Counted from the stretch's first letter, positions 25,538 to 34,331 are shown. The stretch: DNA of 64,000 nt from Bryobacterales bacterium (GCA_026713545.1 JAPOOG010000048.1:1-64000); one strand, 5' to 3'. The notes: a model not told the origin generated them from the sequence alone. Made by a program: numbers and translations.

Positions 25538-27451
25538 TCAGAACAACGTGGGCCACAGATCGAACACATTCATGAACAGCGGAAACCAGCGGCTCTCGGC
25601 CACCATCCGTTCCTCGCGTTCCCAGAAGTGAAGCGTTCGCGCCGTCCAGCCGTAACCGAAGCCATAACTCGTTGGATTCAAGTGCTTTTCGAACACCTGC
25701 GCGGCGGGATAGCGGTTGTATCCCTCGACCACCGCTTGCATGGTGTCGAGTGATTTCTTGCGGACCGCTGCGGCTCGGCGCACCCACCCGGCGCGCTGCT
25801 CGCACGATCCGCAAGACTCCAGGGCCTTGCGCAGATAGTAGGCGTGGCGGATGCGGTCCCAAGTCACGCCGAGCAGCAATCGCAACTCGTGGTTGCGCAC
25901 ACCGTCGAGTGGAGGCATCTCTTCGAACACCCGCTCGAACCGCCTCAGGTCCTCGGACAATGCCGCACGGCTGTCCGCCACGCCGCGCAGCAAGCTCCTG
26001 GCGTGCACTTTCTCGTGCCAGAACGAAGGCACTTCATCCAGCAGGGTCGTGCTCGAAATCGACCGAATCAATTGCCCTCGCTTGATGTGCTTCGTCTGAA
26101 AGTCGATGATCCGCCGCCATACGGCCGGGTCTTCGCCCAGCAATTCGATCCCCGCCATCGGATTGCCGAGGAAACTCGAGTCCGCCAGCAACGCCACCGT
26201 CCAATCCATCAGCCAGTAGCCGAGCTCCTGGCCGGTCGTGAACGTGATGTGGCCGGGAAGTCCCAACGAGCCGATGTAGTCGTAGTTGTCCGCCCGCGCG
26301 ACCAAGTAATCGGTCAGCAACAACGGGATATCGATATCCATGGCGATGAAATAGCTGGTCTCGGGGTAGTACCAGACCGGCCGCTTGCGCCGTTCCCTCT
26401 CCAGGAGGGACCGCGTATCCTCGAAATCCTCACGGCCGTATACCGGCGCCGACCGATCGCGGAGCCCGTAAAACATCACGGTGTGCGCGAAGATCCCGAC
26501 ACGGCGATCGCTGTGCCGCGGCAGGAAGTGGAAGTTGCCGTAGCGCTCGTCCTCCATGCCGGTCGCTACGTGGGCCGTGTTGAAGAGCTGCCGTTGGTTC
26601 GCGCTGAGGAGCGCATTCGCCTGATCGATCCATTGCAGCGTGCGGTCGAAATCCGTCGTCGTGAATTCGGTCGTCCCCAAGTTGATATTGATGAAGTCGA
26701 ACTCGAACAGCCCCATCAGCTCCCGAAGACGTTCTTGCAGCCGCCGGGCATCGCCGATACCGGTGATTGCCCGCAGTGGGGGAATGAGGTGAAAACTCTT
26801 CTGTTGAATCCTCGCGAAGCTGACCGCGAGCCCGAAATGCATCCCCAGGCCGTGAGCCAGTTCGATCGACTGTTGCACCGCGGGGACGGCTTCCGGGTAG
26901 GCCGTACGCAGCAATCGGCCCTCAACCACGTTCTGCCCGTTGCGCGCGAGCCACCGCAAGGTGTCGTCCCGGATGGCGCGATTGGGACCCAGGAAACCCG
27001 AGACCCACTCGTTCGGATGCGCCGTGTGCAAATGGAACCCGCGGTACCTGACACGCGGCGTCCAGGTGAAGACCGCTCCGCAATGCTCCCGGATTCGGCT
27101 CGCTGAGGGAGAGACCTGGATTCGCGGATGCGGGAACAGGAACCCCAGCTTCCGCAGCCCGAGGTACAACGCCGGACCCCACTCCTCATCGGTGGCGCGA
27201 ACCGCGAGCGACACTGCGCTTTCCCCGGCGCATTCCACCGTCACCTGATGGGGGCCTGCCAGTCGCCTCTCAACCTCGAATTCCAGAGACCCCTGCGGCA
27301 GACCCGCCCGCGCAGCAATCCGCGACACGTCCTCGCGCACGACCGCCTCGACAGCCGAACGCGTGACCGGCAACTCGAAGCCGAACCCGACGAGGGGCGC
27401 GGCCAACAACAAGATCGGTGTGCGCAAAGCCACGGAAGCGAGCCGTCCCAT
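25538..27451 (-). CDS. Large exported protein of unknown function
   Basis: A 637-residue protein with a signal peptide (MGRLASVALRTPILLLAAPLVG). An N-terminal beta-rich part (about 25-130) leads into a probable TIM barrel (130-450) and a helical C-terminus. The arrangement recalls alpha-glucuronidase-like or GH20-type hydrolases with an accessory N-terminal domain, but I found no diagnostic catalytic pair, so only a glycoside-hydrolase-like fold is suggested. ATG 27451 fits the signal peptide better than the upstream start at 27526. It is divergent from the sulfatase-like gene. Confidence 0.7.
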   Translation of the reverse strand: MGRLASVALRTPILLLAAPLVGFGFELPVTRSAVEAVVREDVSRIAARAGLPQGSLEFEVERRLAGPHQVTVECAGESAVSLAVRATDEEWGPALYLGLRKLGFLFPHPRIQVSPSASRIREHCGAVFTWTPRVRYRGFHLHTAHPNEWVSGFLGPNRAIRDDTLRWLARNGQNVVEGRLLRTAYPEAVPAVQQSIELAHGLGMHFGLAVSFARIQQKSFHLIPPLRAITGIGDARRLQERLRELMGLFEFDFININLGTTEFTTTDFDRTLQWIDQANALLSANQRQLFNTAHVATGMEDERYGNFHFLPRHSDRRVGIFAHTVMFYGLRDRSAPVYGREDFEDTRSLLERERRKRPVWYYPETSYFIAMDIDIPLLLTDYLVARADNYDYIGSLGLPGHITFTTGQELGYWLMDWTVALLADSSFLGNPMAGIELLGEDPAVWRRIIDFQTKHIKRGQLIRSISSTTLLDEVPSFWHEKVHARSLLRGVADSRAALSEDLRRFERVFEEMPPLDGVRNHELRLLLGVTWDRIRHAYYLRKALESCGSCEQRAGWVRRAAAVRKKSLDTMQAVVEGYNRYPAAQVFEKHLNPTSYGFGYGWTARTLHFWEREERMVAESRWFPLFMNVFDLWPTLF

Positions 27452-27610
27452 GTGATAGGCTTGGTTTTTTGGGTACGTCTGCAGTTTGGTTACCGAGTCT
27501 ATTTCATTTCGACAACCGGAGTTCACTCACGGGCCGGCAACATCGCGGCGCACGATCAGCAGAGCGCGCCGCTGCAAGCGCGCCCTAGCCGTTCGACTCT
27601 TCCCGTAACC

Positions 27611-29563
27611 ATGCCGAATCCCGTTCCCGAGGGCAGTCTGCGAAGCGAGATCCCGACGACGCCGACATCTCTCGGTGAGGCGCTTCGGCACCTGGTCTCT
27701 CATCCCTATGAACTGCTCGTCCGGCGCTGGAACTGGAAGTCAGCTCTGCTCAGCGCCTTGCTGCGCGGCGGAATCTATTTCTTCGTCAACCTCAAAGTCG
27801 GACTCGCGGCCGCTTCCGCAGCGATGTTGACGGAGTGGAGCTATCGCGTTCTCACCGCCGGAGCACTTGCCTCGGCCACGCAATCGCTTCGGCTGGTCAA
27901 GCCGGCCTGGCAGGGCGCCGTGGCAGTCGCGGTTCTCATCCCGCTCGTGAGCCACAGTCTGGAATATCTCGTTCACTGGCTGCGCGGCACCGCGGCGCTC
28001 AACGCCAGCATAGCGGCCTCCATCGCCTTCACCGTGGTGTCGTACTGCTTCCAGTTCTTCATCATGCGCCAAGACGTTTTGATCGTCGGGCCGGGCAGCG
28101 GTTCTCTGATGAGCGACCTCGCCCGCTTGCCCGGCACGGTTCTCGGCATCCTCGCCGCCCCTTTCCGGATGCTGACCCGCGCGCTGTGCGTTCCGGCTTT
28201 CCTCCTGCTGCCGCTGCAGGCCGCCTCTGACGCCGCGCCCCCGCGTCTTCCAAACGTCCTGTTCATCACCATCGACACCCTCCGCGCCGACCATCTCTCC
28301 TGCTACGGCTACCACATCAAAACCAGCCCGAACATCGACCGGCTCGCCGAACAGGGCGTGCGCTATGAGCACGCCTACACGGTCACGTCACGCACCGGCC
28401 CCTCTCATTACTCGATGTTCACGAGCCGCTACCCTCAGGAGCACGGCGCGAAGCTCAACGGTTTCGCGGTCGCCGAGAACACCAAGTTCCTCTTTCTACC
28501 GCAGATCCTTCGCCGATTCGGCTACAAGACCGGCGCTTTCGTCAGCGCCTGGCCCCTCACCGCCCACCTGACACAACTGGACCGATGGTTCGACACCTAC
28601 GACGAGGAATTGAACCGCACCTATCAATACATCAACTCCAGCCGCTGGGCCGAGGATGTCACACCGAAAGCCATCTCCTGGCTGGAAGCGCATGACACCA
28701 AAGATCCGTTCTTTCTCTGGGTGCACTATTTCGATCCACACTCGCCCTACGATCTGCGCGAGGGGTTCGAGGCGAGCGAGCCGAGCGGCAACCCGGACCG
28801 CTGGGCGCCCCACGGCGGCCGCGAGCGGGTCGAACTCATCCGAACCTACGATTCCGAAGTCCGCTACACCGATCACCACCTCCAGAAGCTTTTCGACGCT
28901 CTCGACAAGCGGCAACTGACCGACTCCACGCTGGTCGTTTTCACGTCGGACCACGGCGAGTGCCTGGGAGAATACGGATTTCGAGGGCACGGCAGCCAAT
29001 CGTTCGAGAACATCCTCCACGTGCCGCTGATCCTTCGATGGCCCGGCACGCTGCCCGAAGGGAGGGTGGTCCGGCAACGCGTTACGCTGCTGGACCTGGC
29101 TCCGACCATCATCGACCTGACGGTCCGCCGCAGCCAGCCTGACCAGAAGATTCCCGCGACGTTCGCCGGCCGCAGCCTGGCCGGCCACCTACTCGAAGAG
29201 CGCAAGCTGCTCGAGCAGCCGGTCCATTTCGCCATCTACTCGGGGCAGAAGTGGATCGCTCCCAAGTGGATCTCCTGGCTGTGGCTCTGGCGCGGCGAAC
29301 TGGATTTCCCGTTGCGGATGGGACGCATCTTCCAGAACCGCAAGGTCACCTGGACGGAGAACGAGGACGAGCTCCGCGTTGTCGATCTCAAGACCGATCC
29401 GCTGGAGCTCGAGCCGCGTATCCTCGGTGACGACAGCCCGGTCTACGAGAAAGAAACCGCCCGGCTGGCGAGATGGTACGAGGCCACCGCCCTCACCGAA
29501 GGCGAGTCTCAAATGACGGAAGCCGACCGCAACGCCCTCAGAAGCCTCGGCTATCTCCAGTAG
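27611..29563 (+). CDS. Membrane-anchored sulfatase-superfamily protein lacking the formylglycine motif
   Basis: A 650-residue protein. About four or five helices fill residues 40-205, then an alkaline-phosphatase-fold domain begins with NVLFITIDTLRADHLSCYGY (about 213). Metal-site blocks include TSDHGE and GFRGHG near 450. The nucleophile region reads TSRTGPSHYSMFTSRYP instead of C/S-x-P-x-R, so formylglycine cannot form; a Thr or Ser is the likely nucleophile. Membrane helices plus a Thr-type domain resemble LtaS-like phosphotransferases in layout. ATG 27611 is the best start. A family A element follows. Confidence 0.82.
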   Translation: MPNPVPEGSLRSEIPTTPTSLGEALRHLVSHPYELLVRRWNWKSALLSALLRGGIYFFVNLKVGLAAASAAMLTEWSYRVLTAGALASATQSLRLVKPAWQGAVAVAVLIPLVSHSLEYLVHWLRGTAALNASIAASIAFTVVSYCFQFFIMRQDVLIVGPGSGSLMSDLARLPGTVLGILAAPFRMLTRALCVPAFLLLPLQAASDAAPPRLPNVLFITIDTLRADHLSCYGYHIKTSPNIDRLAEQGVRYEHAYTVTSRTGPSHYSMFTSRYPQEHGAKLNGFAVAENTKFLFLPQILRRFGYKTGAFVSAWPLTAHLTQLDRWFDTYDEELNRTYQYINSSRWAEDVTPKAISWLEAHDTKDPFFLWVHYFDPHSPYDLREGFEASEPSGNPDRWAPHGGRERVELIRTYDSEVRYTDHHLQKLFDALDKRQLTDSTLVVFTSDHGECLGEYGFRGHGSQSFENILHVPLILRWPGTLPEGRVVRQRVTLLDLAPTIIDLTVRRSQPDQKIPATFAGRSLAGHLLEERKLLEQPVHFAIYSGQKWIAPKWISWLWLWRGELDFPLRMGRIFQNRKVTWTENEDELRVVDLKTDPLELEPRILGDDSPVYEKETARLARWYEATALTEGESQMTEADRNALRSLGYLQ

Positions 29564-29570
29564 GCGCCGA

Positions 29571-29724
29571 CCTGCATTTCTCGCCACCTGACGGCCGAAG
29601 CACGTGAAAAAAGGCCGTGATTCGTGAAACACCTCAAAGGCCGTGTTGCCGGCGCAGGCGGCTCGCGCCTCGTCCTGACGGCCCTCTCCCACACTTCGCC
29701 TCGCCACGTGGCCAGAAATGCAGG
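29571..29724 (+). repeat. Complete family A element, 154 bp
   Basis: Left terminus CCTGCATTTCTCGCCA (29571-29586) and right terminus TGGCCAGAAATGCAGG (29709-29724) form the inverted repeat. Inside are GGCCGTGATTCGTG, a GC-rich CGGCTCGCGCC core and CTTCGCCTCGCCACG. It begins 8 bp after the stop of the sulfatase-like gene. Confidence 0.85.
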
Positions 29725-30045
29725 CTTGACGACCGCCATAACCGACCGTCTCCCCTGAGGGAAAGACTATCGAACGCATCTTAGGGCGTGGCGGATCAAC
29801 GGATCTGTCTGGTCCCAGGGTCTCGCTCACCGGCCAAGCAGCCGGGCCAGTCCACCAGGATATATTTCATAAAGCTATGTGCGACAATCTGTTGTGCAAT
29901 CTTGTGCTCTCCTGCGGTCATCCGGGTGGTCACTCTTTCCGTGCCGGATAGCGGAATCCCATGATCCGGCCCCGTTTGGTCGTTTGGTCGCGCGGGTGGC
30001 CTGGCATTGGCTACGTTGCCGGACTAACACCCGGGAACTGGGGCG
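29725..30045 (+). other. Intergenic region upstream of small membrane protein
   Basis: About 320 bp without a supportable gene, RNA fold or repeat. It presumably holds the promoter of the gene at 30046; no near-consensus pair stands out. Confidence 0.4.
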
Positions 30046-30486
30046 ATGAAGACATTTCTGCGCAATTTCGGAGCGGCTTTGCTGGGCTACGTCGCGGTGT
30101 CCATCGTCTCCTTCGTCCTGCCAGTGGCAATGTGGATGGTCCTGGGGCCCGACGGCTCTTTCCGGCCCGACAGCTGGGACACGTCCACGGCGTGGAACGC
30201 GGGATGGATCATCGTGGCCGTGGCGGGCGCGGCGACAGGCGGTTTCGTTTGCTCGAAGGTTGCTGAGGACCGGCGCGGCGCTTGGATCCTGATCGCCTTG
30301 CTGGTGGTGGCCGGGGCGCTGTCGTTGGCCTTCTACGTCCCGGAGGGCGAGGGAGTGCGTCCCGCGGATGTCGGCATGATCGAGGCCATGTCTTCGGCAC
30401 GGAGTCCTGTGTGGCTGGGCTGGCTGAACCTGCCGCTGGCCGCGGTGGGGGCGTTCTTCGGGGCGCGGATTGCAGAGCGGGACTGA
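30046..30486 (+). CDS. Four-helix membrane protein of unknown function
   Basis: A 146-residue protein with hydrophobic segments near residues 8-33, 50-70, 80-97 and 122-142. The first two are separated by a loop with a possible external turn (GPDGSFRPDSWD). No family motif was recognised. GGGGCG precedes the ATG. Its neighbours give no functional hint. Confidence 0.65.
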   Translation: MKTFLRNFGAALLGYVAVSIVSFVLPVAMWMVLGPDGSFRPDSWDTSTAWNAGWIIVAVAGAATGGFVCSKVAEDRRGAWILIALLVVAGALSLAFYVPEGEGVRPADVGMIEAMSSARSPVWLGWLNLPLAAVGAFFGARIAERD

Positions 30487-30556
30487 ATTGACCCTGGTTC
30501 AGTCGTGGTCCGGTGAGACTCAGCCTCATCCGATATCGTCTCCGGATGTTTCCAAA

Positions 30557-30649
30557 CTTGTTTTTCCTCCGCCCGTGTGCGGATCATTTAAGCAAGAAAC
30601 ATACGGATGAGTGTCAACCCGACTTGATAAACAGGATGTTTCAGGTCAG
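30557..30649 (+). repeat. Family B palindromic element
   Basis: Runs CTTGTTTTTCCTCCGCCCGTG, GCGGATCATTTAAGCAAG, AAACATACGGATGAGTGTCAAC, then GGATGTTTCAGGTCAG. It is among the most complete copies. A further GGATGTTTCC lies just before it (30543-30552). Confidence 0.75.
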
Positions 30650-30784
30650 CCTGGCGAGTGCTCGTGGGATGCGCCGCTGACTCCACCACCTTCTGGGGGA
30701 ACCACGCAACTTTCTGTTGATGTCATGTTTTGCAAGCATTAGCCGATCTCACAGATCGACACAATGATACAGGGAGTCGCTGCG

Positions 30785-31036
30785 ATGAGTTCCACCATCA
30801 CCGTCCGTGATATCAATCCGTGGGACAAATCCTGGCTCAAGCAAGAAGCGCAACAAGTTGGCATTTCGATGGAAGAGTTCGTCCGCCGCCTCATTCGAGA
30901 GAAGCGTGGGAAGGCCGAACGCGGCGCGAAACCGTCCGAAATCTTCAAGCGATATTTCGGTCCCGAGCACGGACTCGAGCCGCCGCCGCCCAAGCGCCAT
31001 GGCTACAGGCCGGTCGAGTTCATCGAGGAGGGCTAA
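30785..31036 (+). CDS. Ribbon-helix-helix antitoxin, FitA/StbC-like
   Basis: An 83-residue protein beginning MSSTITVRDINPWDKSWLKQEAQQVG, with SMEEFVRRLIREK after it. This is the pattern of FitA/StbC-type RHH antitoxins that bind DNA and cap a PIN toxin. ATG 30785 has AGGGAG upstream. The expected vapC partner follows only as a scrap (31048-31107), so the antitoxin is orphaned. Confidence 0.8.
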   Translation: MSSTITVRDINPWDKSWLKQEAQQVGISMEEFVRRLIREKRGKAERGAKPSEIFKRYFGPEHGLEPPPPKRHGYRPVEFIEEG

Positions 31037-31047
31037 ACACCGCGCCG

Positions 31048-31107
31048 ATCGTCTGGCTGCTTGACAAGAACGTCGTCTCTGAGATGATGCGGTCGAAGAA
31101 GCTCTTC
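31048..31107 (+). pseudogene. vapC N-terminal remnant
   Basis: Directly after the antitoxin stop the plus strand reads IVWLLDKNVVSEMMRSKKLF, the N-terminus of a PIN toxin (usual form WLLDTNVVSELMR). There is no start codon at the expected position, and similarity ends within about 25 codons. The remaining PIN acidic residues are missing. The toxin is deleted. Confidence 0.72.
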
Positions 31108-31156
31108 ACCCGGTTTTTTGGTTTGTCACAAGCCGAAGTTCATGGGGATGTCACTA

Positions 31157-31627
31157 TCAGAACCCACGCCAGCCGGGCAGGGCGGCCGCCTGCCGGATCC
31201 ATGCCGCCATCTGCTCCACGTCGAGTTCGCCCTCGTAGATGTTGATCCAGCGCCAGTCCTTGTCCTTGCCTGCCCCGGGAGGGATCGGTCGCAGCGACGC
31301 GCCCTGGAAGAACGTCACCTTCACGCAGCGGGTGAGGACGTGGCAATTCAGGAACCAACCTTGCCCTTCGATGCCATAGAAGGGCGAGTTCCACCTTACG
31401 GCCTTGCACACGTCAGGCACGCTGCGCACTATGAGCGCGTCGAGGCGGCGCCCGACGTCGCTTTTCCAGCCCGGCATGGCCGAGATGTAGGCTTGCACGG
31501 GGGCGTCGCCGTCGGCCTTGGCGATCTGAGGGTTGCAGCCTGAAAGGAGGGTCGGCTTCGAGCCGGCCCGCTTGGCGAGGGGCTCCTTTGCGACCTTCAT
31601 GGACTTCTTGTATGTCTTGCCGGCCAT
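31157..31627 (-). CDS. DUF1801 (YdhG-like) protein
   Basis: A 156-residue cytoplasmic protein. After a basic N-terminus it reads VQAYISAMPGWKSDVGRRLDALI, then CKAVRWNSPFYG and GWFLNCHVLTRCVKVTFFQGASL, the DUF1801 pattern. The family is widespread and of undefined biochemical role. It is convergent with the antitoxin/vapC remnant. Confidence 0.82.
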   Translation of the reverse strand: MAGKTYKKSMKVAKEPLAKRAGSKPTLLSGCNPQIAKADGDAPVQAYISAMPGWKSDVGRRLDALIVRSVPDVCKAVRWNSPFYGIEGQGWFLNCHVLTRCVKVTFFQGASLRPIPPGAGKDKDWRWINIYEGELDVEQMAAWIRQAAALPGWRGF

Positions 31628-31724
31628 TGCGTCAACTCCGATCCGAGCTTCGCTGTACTGAATCAGTCGGTAAGAAAACCGAAAGTCAAACTTTTGGCCT
31701 TACGTTGACTGTATTACAAACTCT

Positions 31725-31776
31725 CCAGCACACCCAAGGGGACTCGAACCCTTACCGTACGCCTCCTTTGAGGGGA
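31725..31776 (-). other. tRNA-like 3' fragment
   Basis: On the minus strand an anticodon-arm-like CTCC-CCTCAAA-GGAG is followed by a T-arm-like AGGGTTCGAGTCCCCTT and GGGTGTG. No matching 5' acceptor strand or D-arm exists, so it is not a functional tRNA. It may be an integration scar or chance. Confidence 0.25.
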
Positions 31777-31777
31777 G

Positions 31778-32581
31778 TCAGAAAGCAGGTGATCCGTCTG
31801 CCCGCTCGACGACCTTCTGCACCAAATGGGGAGGGATGAACACCACGCCCATGCGGTCACCGAGCACCACATCGCCCGGCATCACGGTGACCTTGCCGAT
31901 CCGCGTCGGCGCATTCAGACCGGTGAGGATCGCGTTGCCGCGCACTCCCGGGTGATACCCGCGGCTGAAGATCATCGTCTTCATCGGGAAGACGCCGTCC
32001 AGGTCACGGAACGATCCATCGACGACGAAACCGTTGCCCGTCGCCAGAAACATGCTGAAGATCAGGTTGTCGCCGCCGAAGGTCCCCTCTTCGATGCGCC
32101 CCATCACGTCGACAACGGGCACGTCGCCCGGGGAGAACATCTCCATGACGCGTTGCGTCACCGGAGTCGGGACCTCTTCTTCATTGGCGGCCTCGGTGGC
32201 GTCCGTCACGAGGATTTCCTGCAGGTCCGGCCGCGACGGCATGAACTGCACAGTGAAGGCCCGTCCGATCAGTTTCTTGTCGGGATGGAGAATGGCCCAG
32301 CCGTCTTCCCACTGATTGGGATAACCTGCTTCCCGCAAGACCTCGGCCGCGATGGTGGTCGACGTGGATTGCAGCCGCTTCAGCCAGTAATCCGGGACAT
32401 GCGGGCGTCCGTCCGGCGAACGTCCGTAGGGGTTACGCGCAGTGTACTTTAGGAGTTGTTCGTGGCCGAAGCCGTCGAGTTGAGCCCACAGCGGCGAAGC
32501 GGAGAGAAACGTCAGACACACCATCGCCGCGGCCGAGAGGCCGGCCGACCGCCTGGTTGCCAGCAAGCCGACCAGCGTCAC
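31778..32581 (-). CDS. Exported RraA-like protein, copy 2
   Basis: A 267-residue protein with a signal peptide (ending SPLWAQ). The body is RraA/HMG-aldolase-like: GDNLIFSMFLATGNGFVVDG, SFRDLDGVFPMKTMIFSRG and the C-terminal VMPGDVVLGDRMGVVFIP. RraA-family members are metal-dependent 4-hydroxy-4-methyl-2-oxoglutarate aldolases or RNase E inhibitors; export argues against the latter. It begins with GTG overlapping the stop of the upstream paralogue (GTGA). Confidence 0.82.
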   Translation of the reverse strand: MTLVGLLATRRSAGLSAAAMVCLTFLSASPLWAQLDGFGHEQLLKYTARNPYGRSPDGRPHVPDYWLKRLQSTSTTIAAEVLREAGYPNQWEDGWAILHPDKKLIGRAFTVQFMPSRPDLQEILVTDATEAANEEEVPTPVTQRVMEMFSPGDVPVVDVMGRIEEGTFGGDNLIFSMFLATGNGFVVDGSFRDLDGVFPMKTMIFSRGYHPGVRGNAILTGLNAPTRIGKVTVMPGDVVLGDRMGVVFIPPHLVQKVVERADGSPAF

Positions 32582-33453
32582 TCGATGCCCAGTTCCTTCT
32601 TCCTGGCGGCCAGCCAGTCTTCGTACTCTTTGATCAACGCGGGGTCCTTCGGACGCGGATACAGCTCGCTCGACTTGTACTTGCCCGTGGCGAACTTGTC
32701 TTTCGTCCAGATGTCGTGCAGCTCGGTAATTTTTGCCTGACGGTAGACGTCCGGCACCATGTGGGAGGGAATGAACGTCAGTCCTTCACGGTCACCGACA
32801 ACCAGATCTCCCGGCATGACGGTGGTGTCGCCGACGCGGATCGGCACGTTGATCCCCGTAAGCATTACATTGCGGAGCGCGGACACGTGGAATCCCCGCA
32901 CGTAGACCGGCACGTTCTGCGGATAGATGCCGTCCAGGTCGCGCACGGCCCCGTCAATCACGAAGCCGTTGCCCGTCGCGGCGTAAATCGAAGCCGTCAG
33001 GTTATCGCCTGCGAAGGTGCCTTGCTCGATCTTGCCGAACAGATCAACGACCAACACGTCACCGGGGCGAAGCGCATTGATCACGCGCTGATTGTTGCTG
33101 ACCGACTTGCCGGGGTTGTTTTCAGCCTCGATGATCTCGTTGACGTCCGGCCGCAGCGGCATGAACTGCGCCGTAACTACGCGTCCGATCAGCTTCTTCT
33201 CGGGGTGAACAATCTGCCATCCGCCAGACCACTGGTTGATGAAATTCGCGCTCCGAAGAGGCCCCCACATCATCTCCGAAGAGGCGGTCTTGAGCCCCTC
33301 GATATACTTTTTCGGGATATTCGGCCGGCCGTCACTTAAGCGTCCAAACGGGGTCATCGAGCTGTATTTGATGAGATCCAGTCTGGAGAAGCCGTCAAGC
33401 TGCGCCAGCATCGGGGTGGCCGTGAGCAGTAGAGCGAGGATGCATTTCTTCAT
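32578..33453 (-). CDS. Exported RraA-like protein, copy 1
   Basis: A 291-residue protein with a short signal peptide (MKKCILALLLTATPMLAQ). The RraA-like core has GDNLTASIYAATGNGFVIDG, AVRDLDGIYPQNVPVYVRG and VMPGDLVVGDREGLTFIP. It shares the N-terminal motif LDGFSRLDLIKYSSMTPFGR with the downstream paralogue (LDGFGHEQLLKYTARNPYGR), showing a tandem duplication. It has a C-terminal helical extension the other copy lacks. Both could handle a small oxo-acid in the periplasm; the substrate is unknown. Confidence 0.82.
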   Translation of the reverse strand: MKKCILALLLTATPMLAQLDGFSRLDLIKYSSMTPFGRLSDGRPNIPKKYIEGLKTASSEMMWGPLRSANFINQWSGGWQIVHPEKKLIGRVVTAQFMPLRPDVNEIIEAENNPGKSVSNNQRVINALRPGDVLVVDLFGKIEQGTFAGDNLTASIYAATGNGFVIDGAVRDLDGIYPQNVPVYVRGFHVSALRNVMLTGINVPIRVGDTTVMPGDLVVGDREGLTFIPSHMVPDVYRQAKITELHDIWTKDKFATGKYKSSELYPRPKDPALIKEYEDWLAARKKELGIE

Positions 33454-33830
33454 GGGGCTGAATGTAGCACAGACCGTTTGGCGGCGGCCGCATGAGCGCT
33501 TCCGCGGCCACGCTCGGGATCACAGCCAACCCACAGCCAAGCCGGACTCGCCGGTTTTTTCGAACGGCCGTAAGGTCAATCAGCAGCAAGTACAGCGGGG
33601 AAGTGCTGACGTCAGCCGTTCGCCGTTCTCGTCGGTGTCGGGGGCGTTGCGAAACACCGAATCGCAGGCATGTGCCCACGTCAAGACTTACGCGAGTGTT
33701 CCGAAGACCTCGCCGCCATCACTCATTCGTATCGACAAGCACTCTTTGCGACGGAATTCGGCGATTCCTTGCAGCATCGCCTGTTCCGCGCTCCGAGACG
33801 GCGAGTCCGGACCCATATAATGGTAGGGCG
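33454..33830 (+). other. Intergenic region with TATAAT before TPR gene
   Basis: About 375 bp with no supported gene. TATAAT at 33816-33821 lies 9 nt before ATG 33831, so any 5' leader would be very short. No -35 of note. Confidence 0.4.
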
Positions 33831-34331
33831 ATGGTCCGGATCGCGGCGGCTGCTCTTGTTTTGGGCGTGATCGCGTCGTTCCTCCTTCAAGGACAACTCA
33901 AGGAGCGCGAGCAGGATCCCCTTGAACTCCCCGCGAACATGCGGGATGAAGACGAAGACATCATCAGCGGACCCGCGTACGCCTTCAACCCGATTCAGGC
34001 CAAGAAGGAAGTCAAGGTCGGCAACTTCTATGCACGCAAGGGCAGTCATCGGGCCGCCGCGGCGCGCTACCTCGAGGCCACGCGCTGGAACCCGAGTTAC
34101 GCCGAGGCTTTCTGGAAGCTCGGCCGGGCTCGCGAAGAGCTAGGCCAAAACCAGCAGGCCCTGGACGCCTATCAGAGCTTTCTCAAGCTCGAACCCGACG
34201 GCAAGCGCTCCCGGGAAATCCGCTCCCGCTTGGCAGAGTTGGAAAAACGGGCCAAAGATGCTCCCGACGAGCCGGATAGCCCCAAGCTGCCGTCGACGGC
34301 CTCGTTGCCTCCGGCTCTTCGCAACCGCTAG
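33831..34331 (+). CDS. TPR-repeat protein with N-terminal membrane segment
   Basis: A 166-residue protein. An N-terminal hydrophobic stretch (AAAALVLGVIASFLLQG) acts as signal or anchor. Residues about 60-135 form two or more TPR units (FYARKGSHRAAAARYLEATRWNPSYAEAFWKLGRA and the following repeat). It probably mediates protein contacts at the envelope. ATG 33831 follows TATAAT closely, suggesting a nearly leaderless message. Confidence 0.75.
   Translation: MVRIAAAALVLGVIASFLLQGQLKEREQDPLELPANMRDEDEDIISGPAYAFNPIQAKKEVKVGNFYARKGSHRAAAARYLEATRWNPSYAEAFWKLGRAREELGQNQQALDAYQSFLKLEPDGKRSREIRSRLAELEKRAKDAPDEPDSPKLPSTASLPPALRNR

Noticed and set aside
25844-27106. 420-codon frame opposite the large exported protein
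   Set aside because: Composition artefact; the minus strand has a signal peptide and a globular sequence.
31725-31776. tRNA-like fragment considered as a functional or suppressor tRNA (loop contains TCA)
   Set aside because: No D-arm and no matching 5' acceptor strand; it cannot form a cloverleaf, so it does not explain the in-frame TGA or TAG codons.
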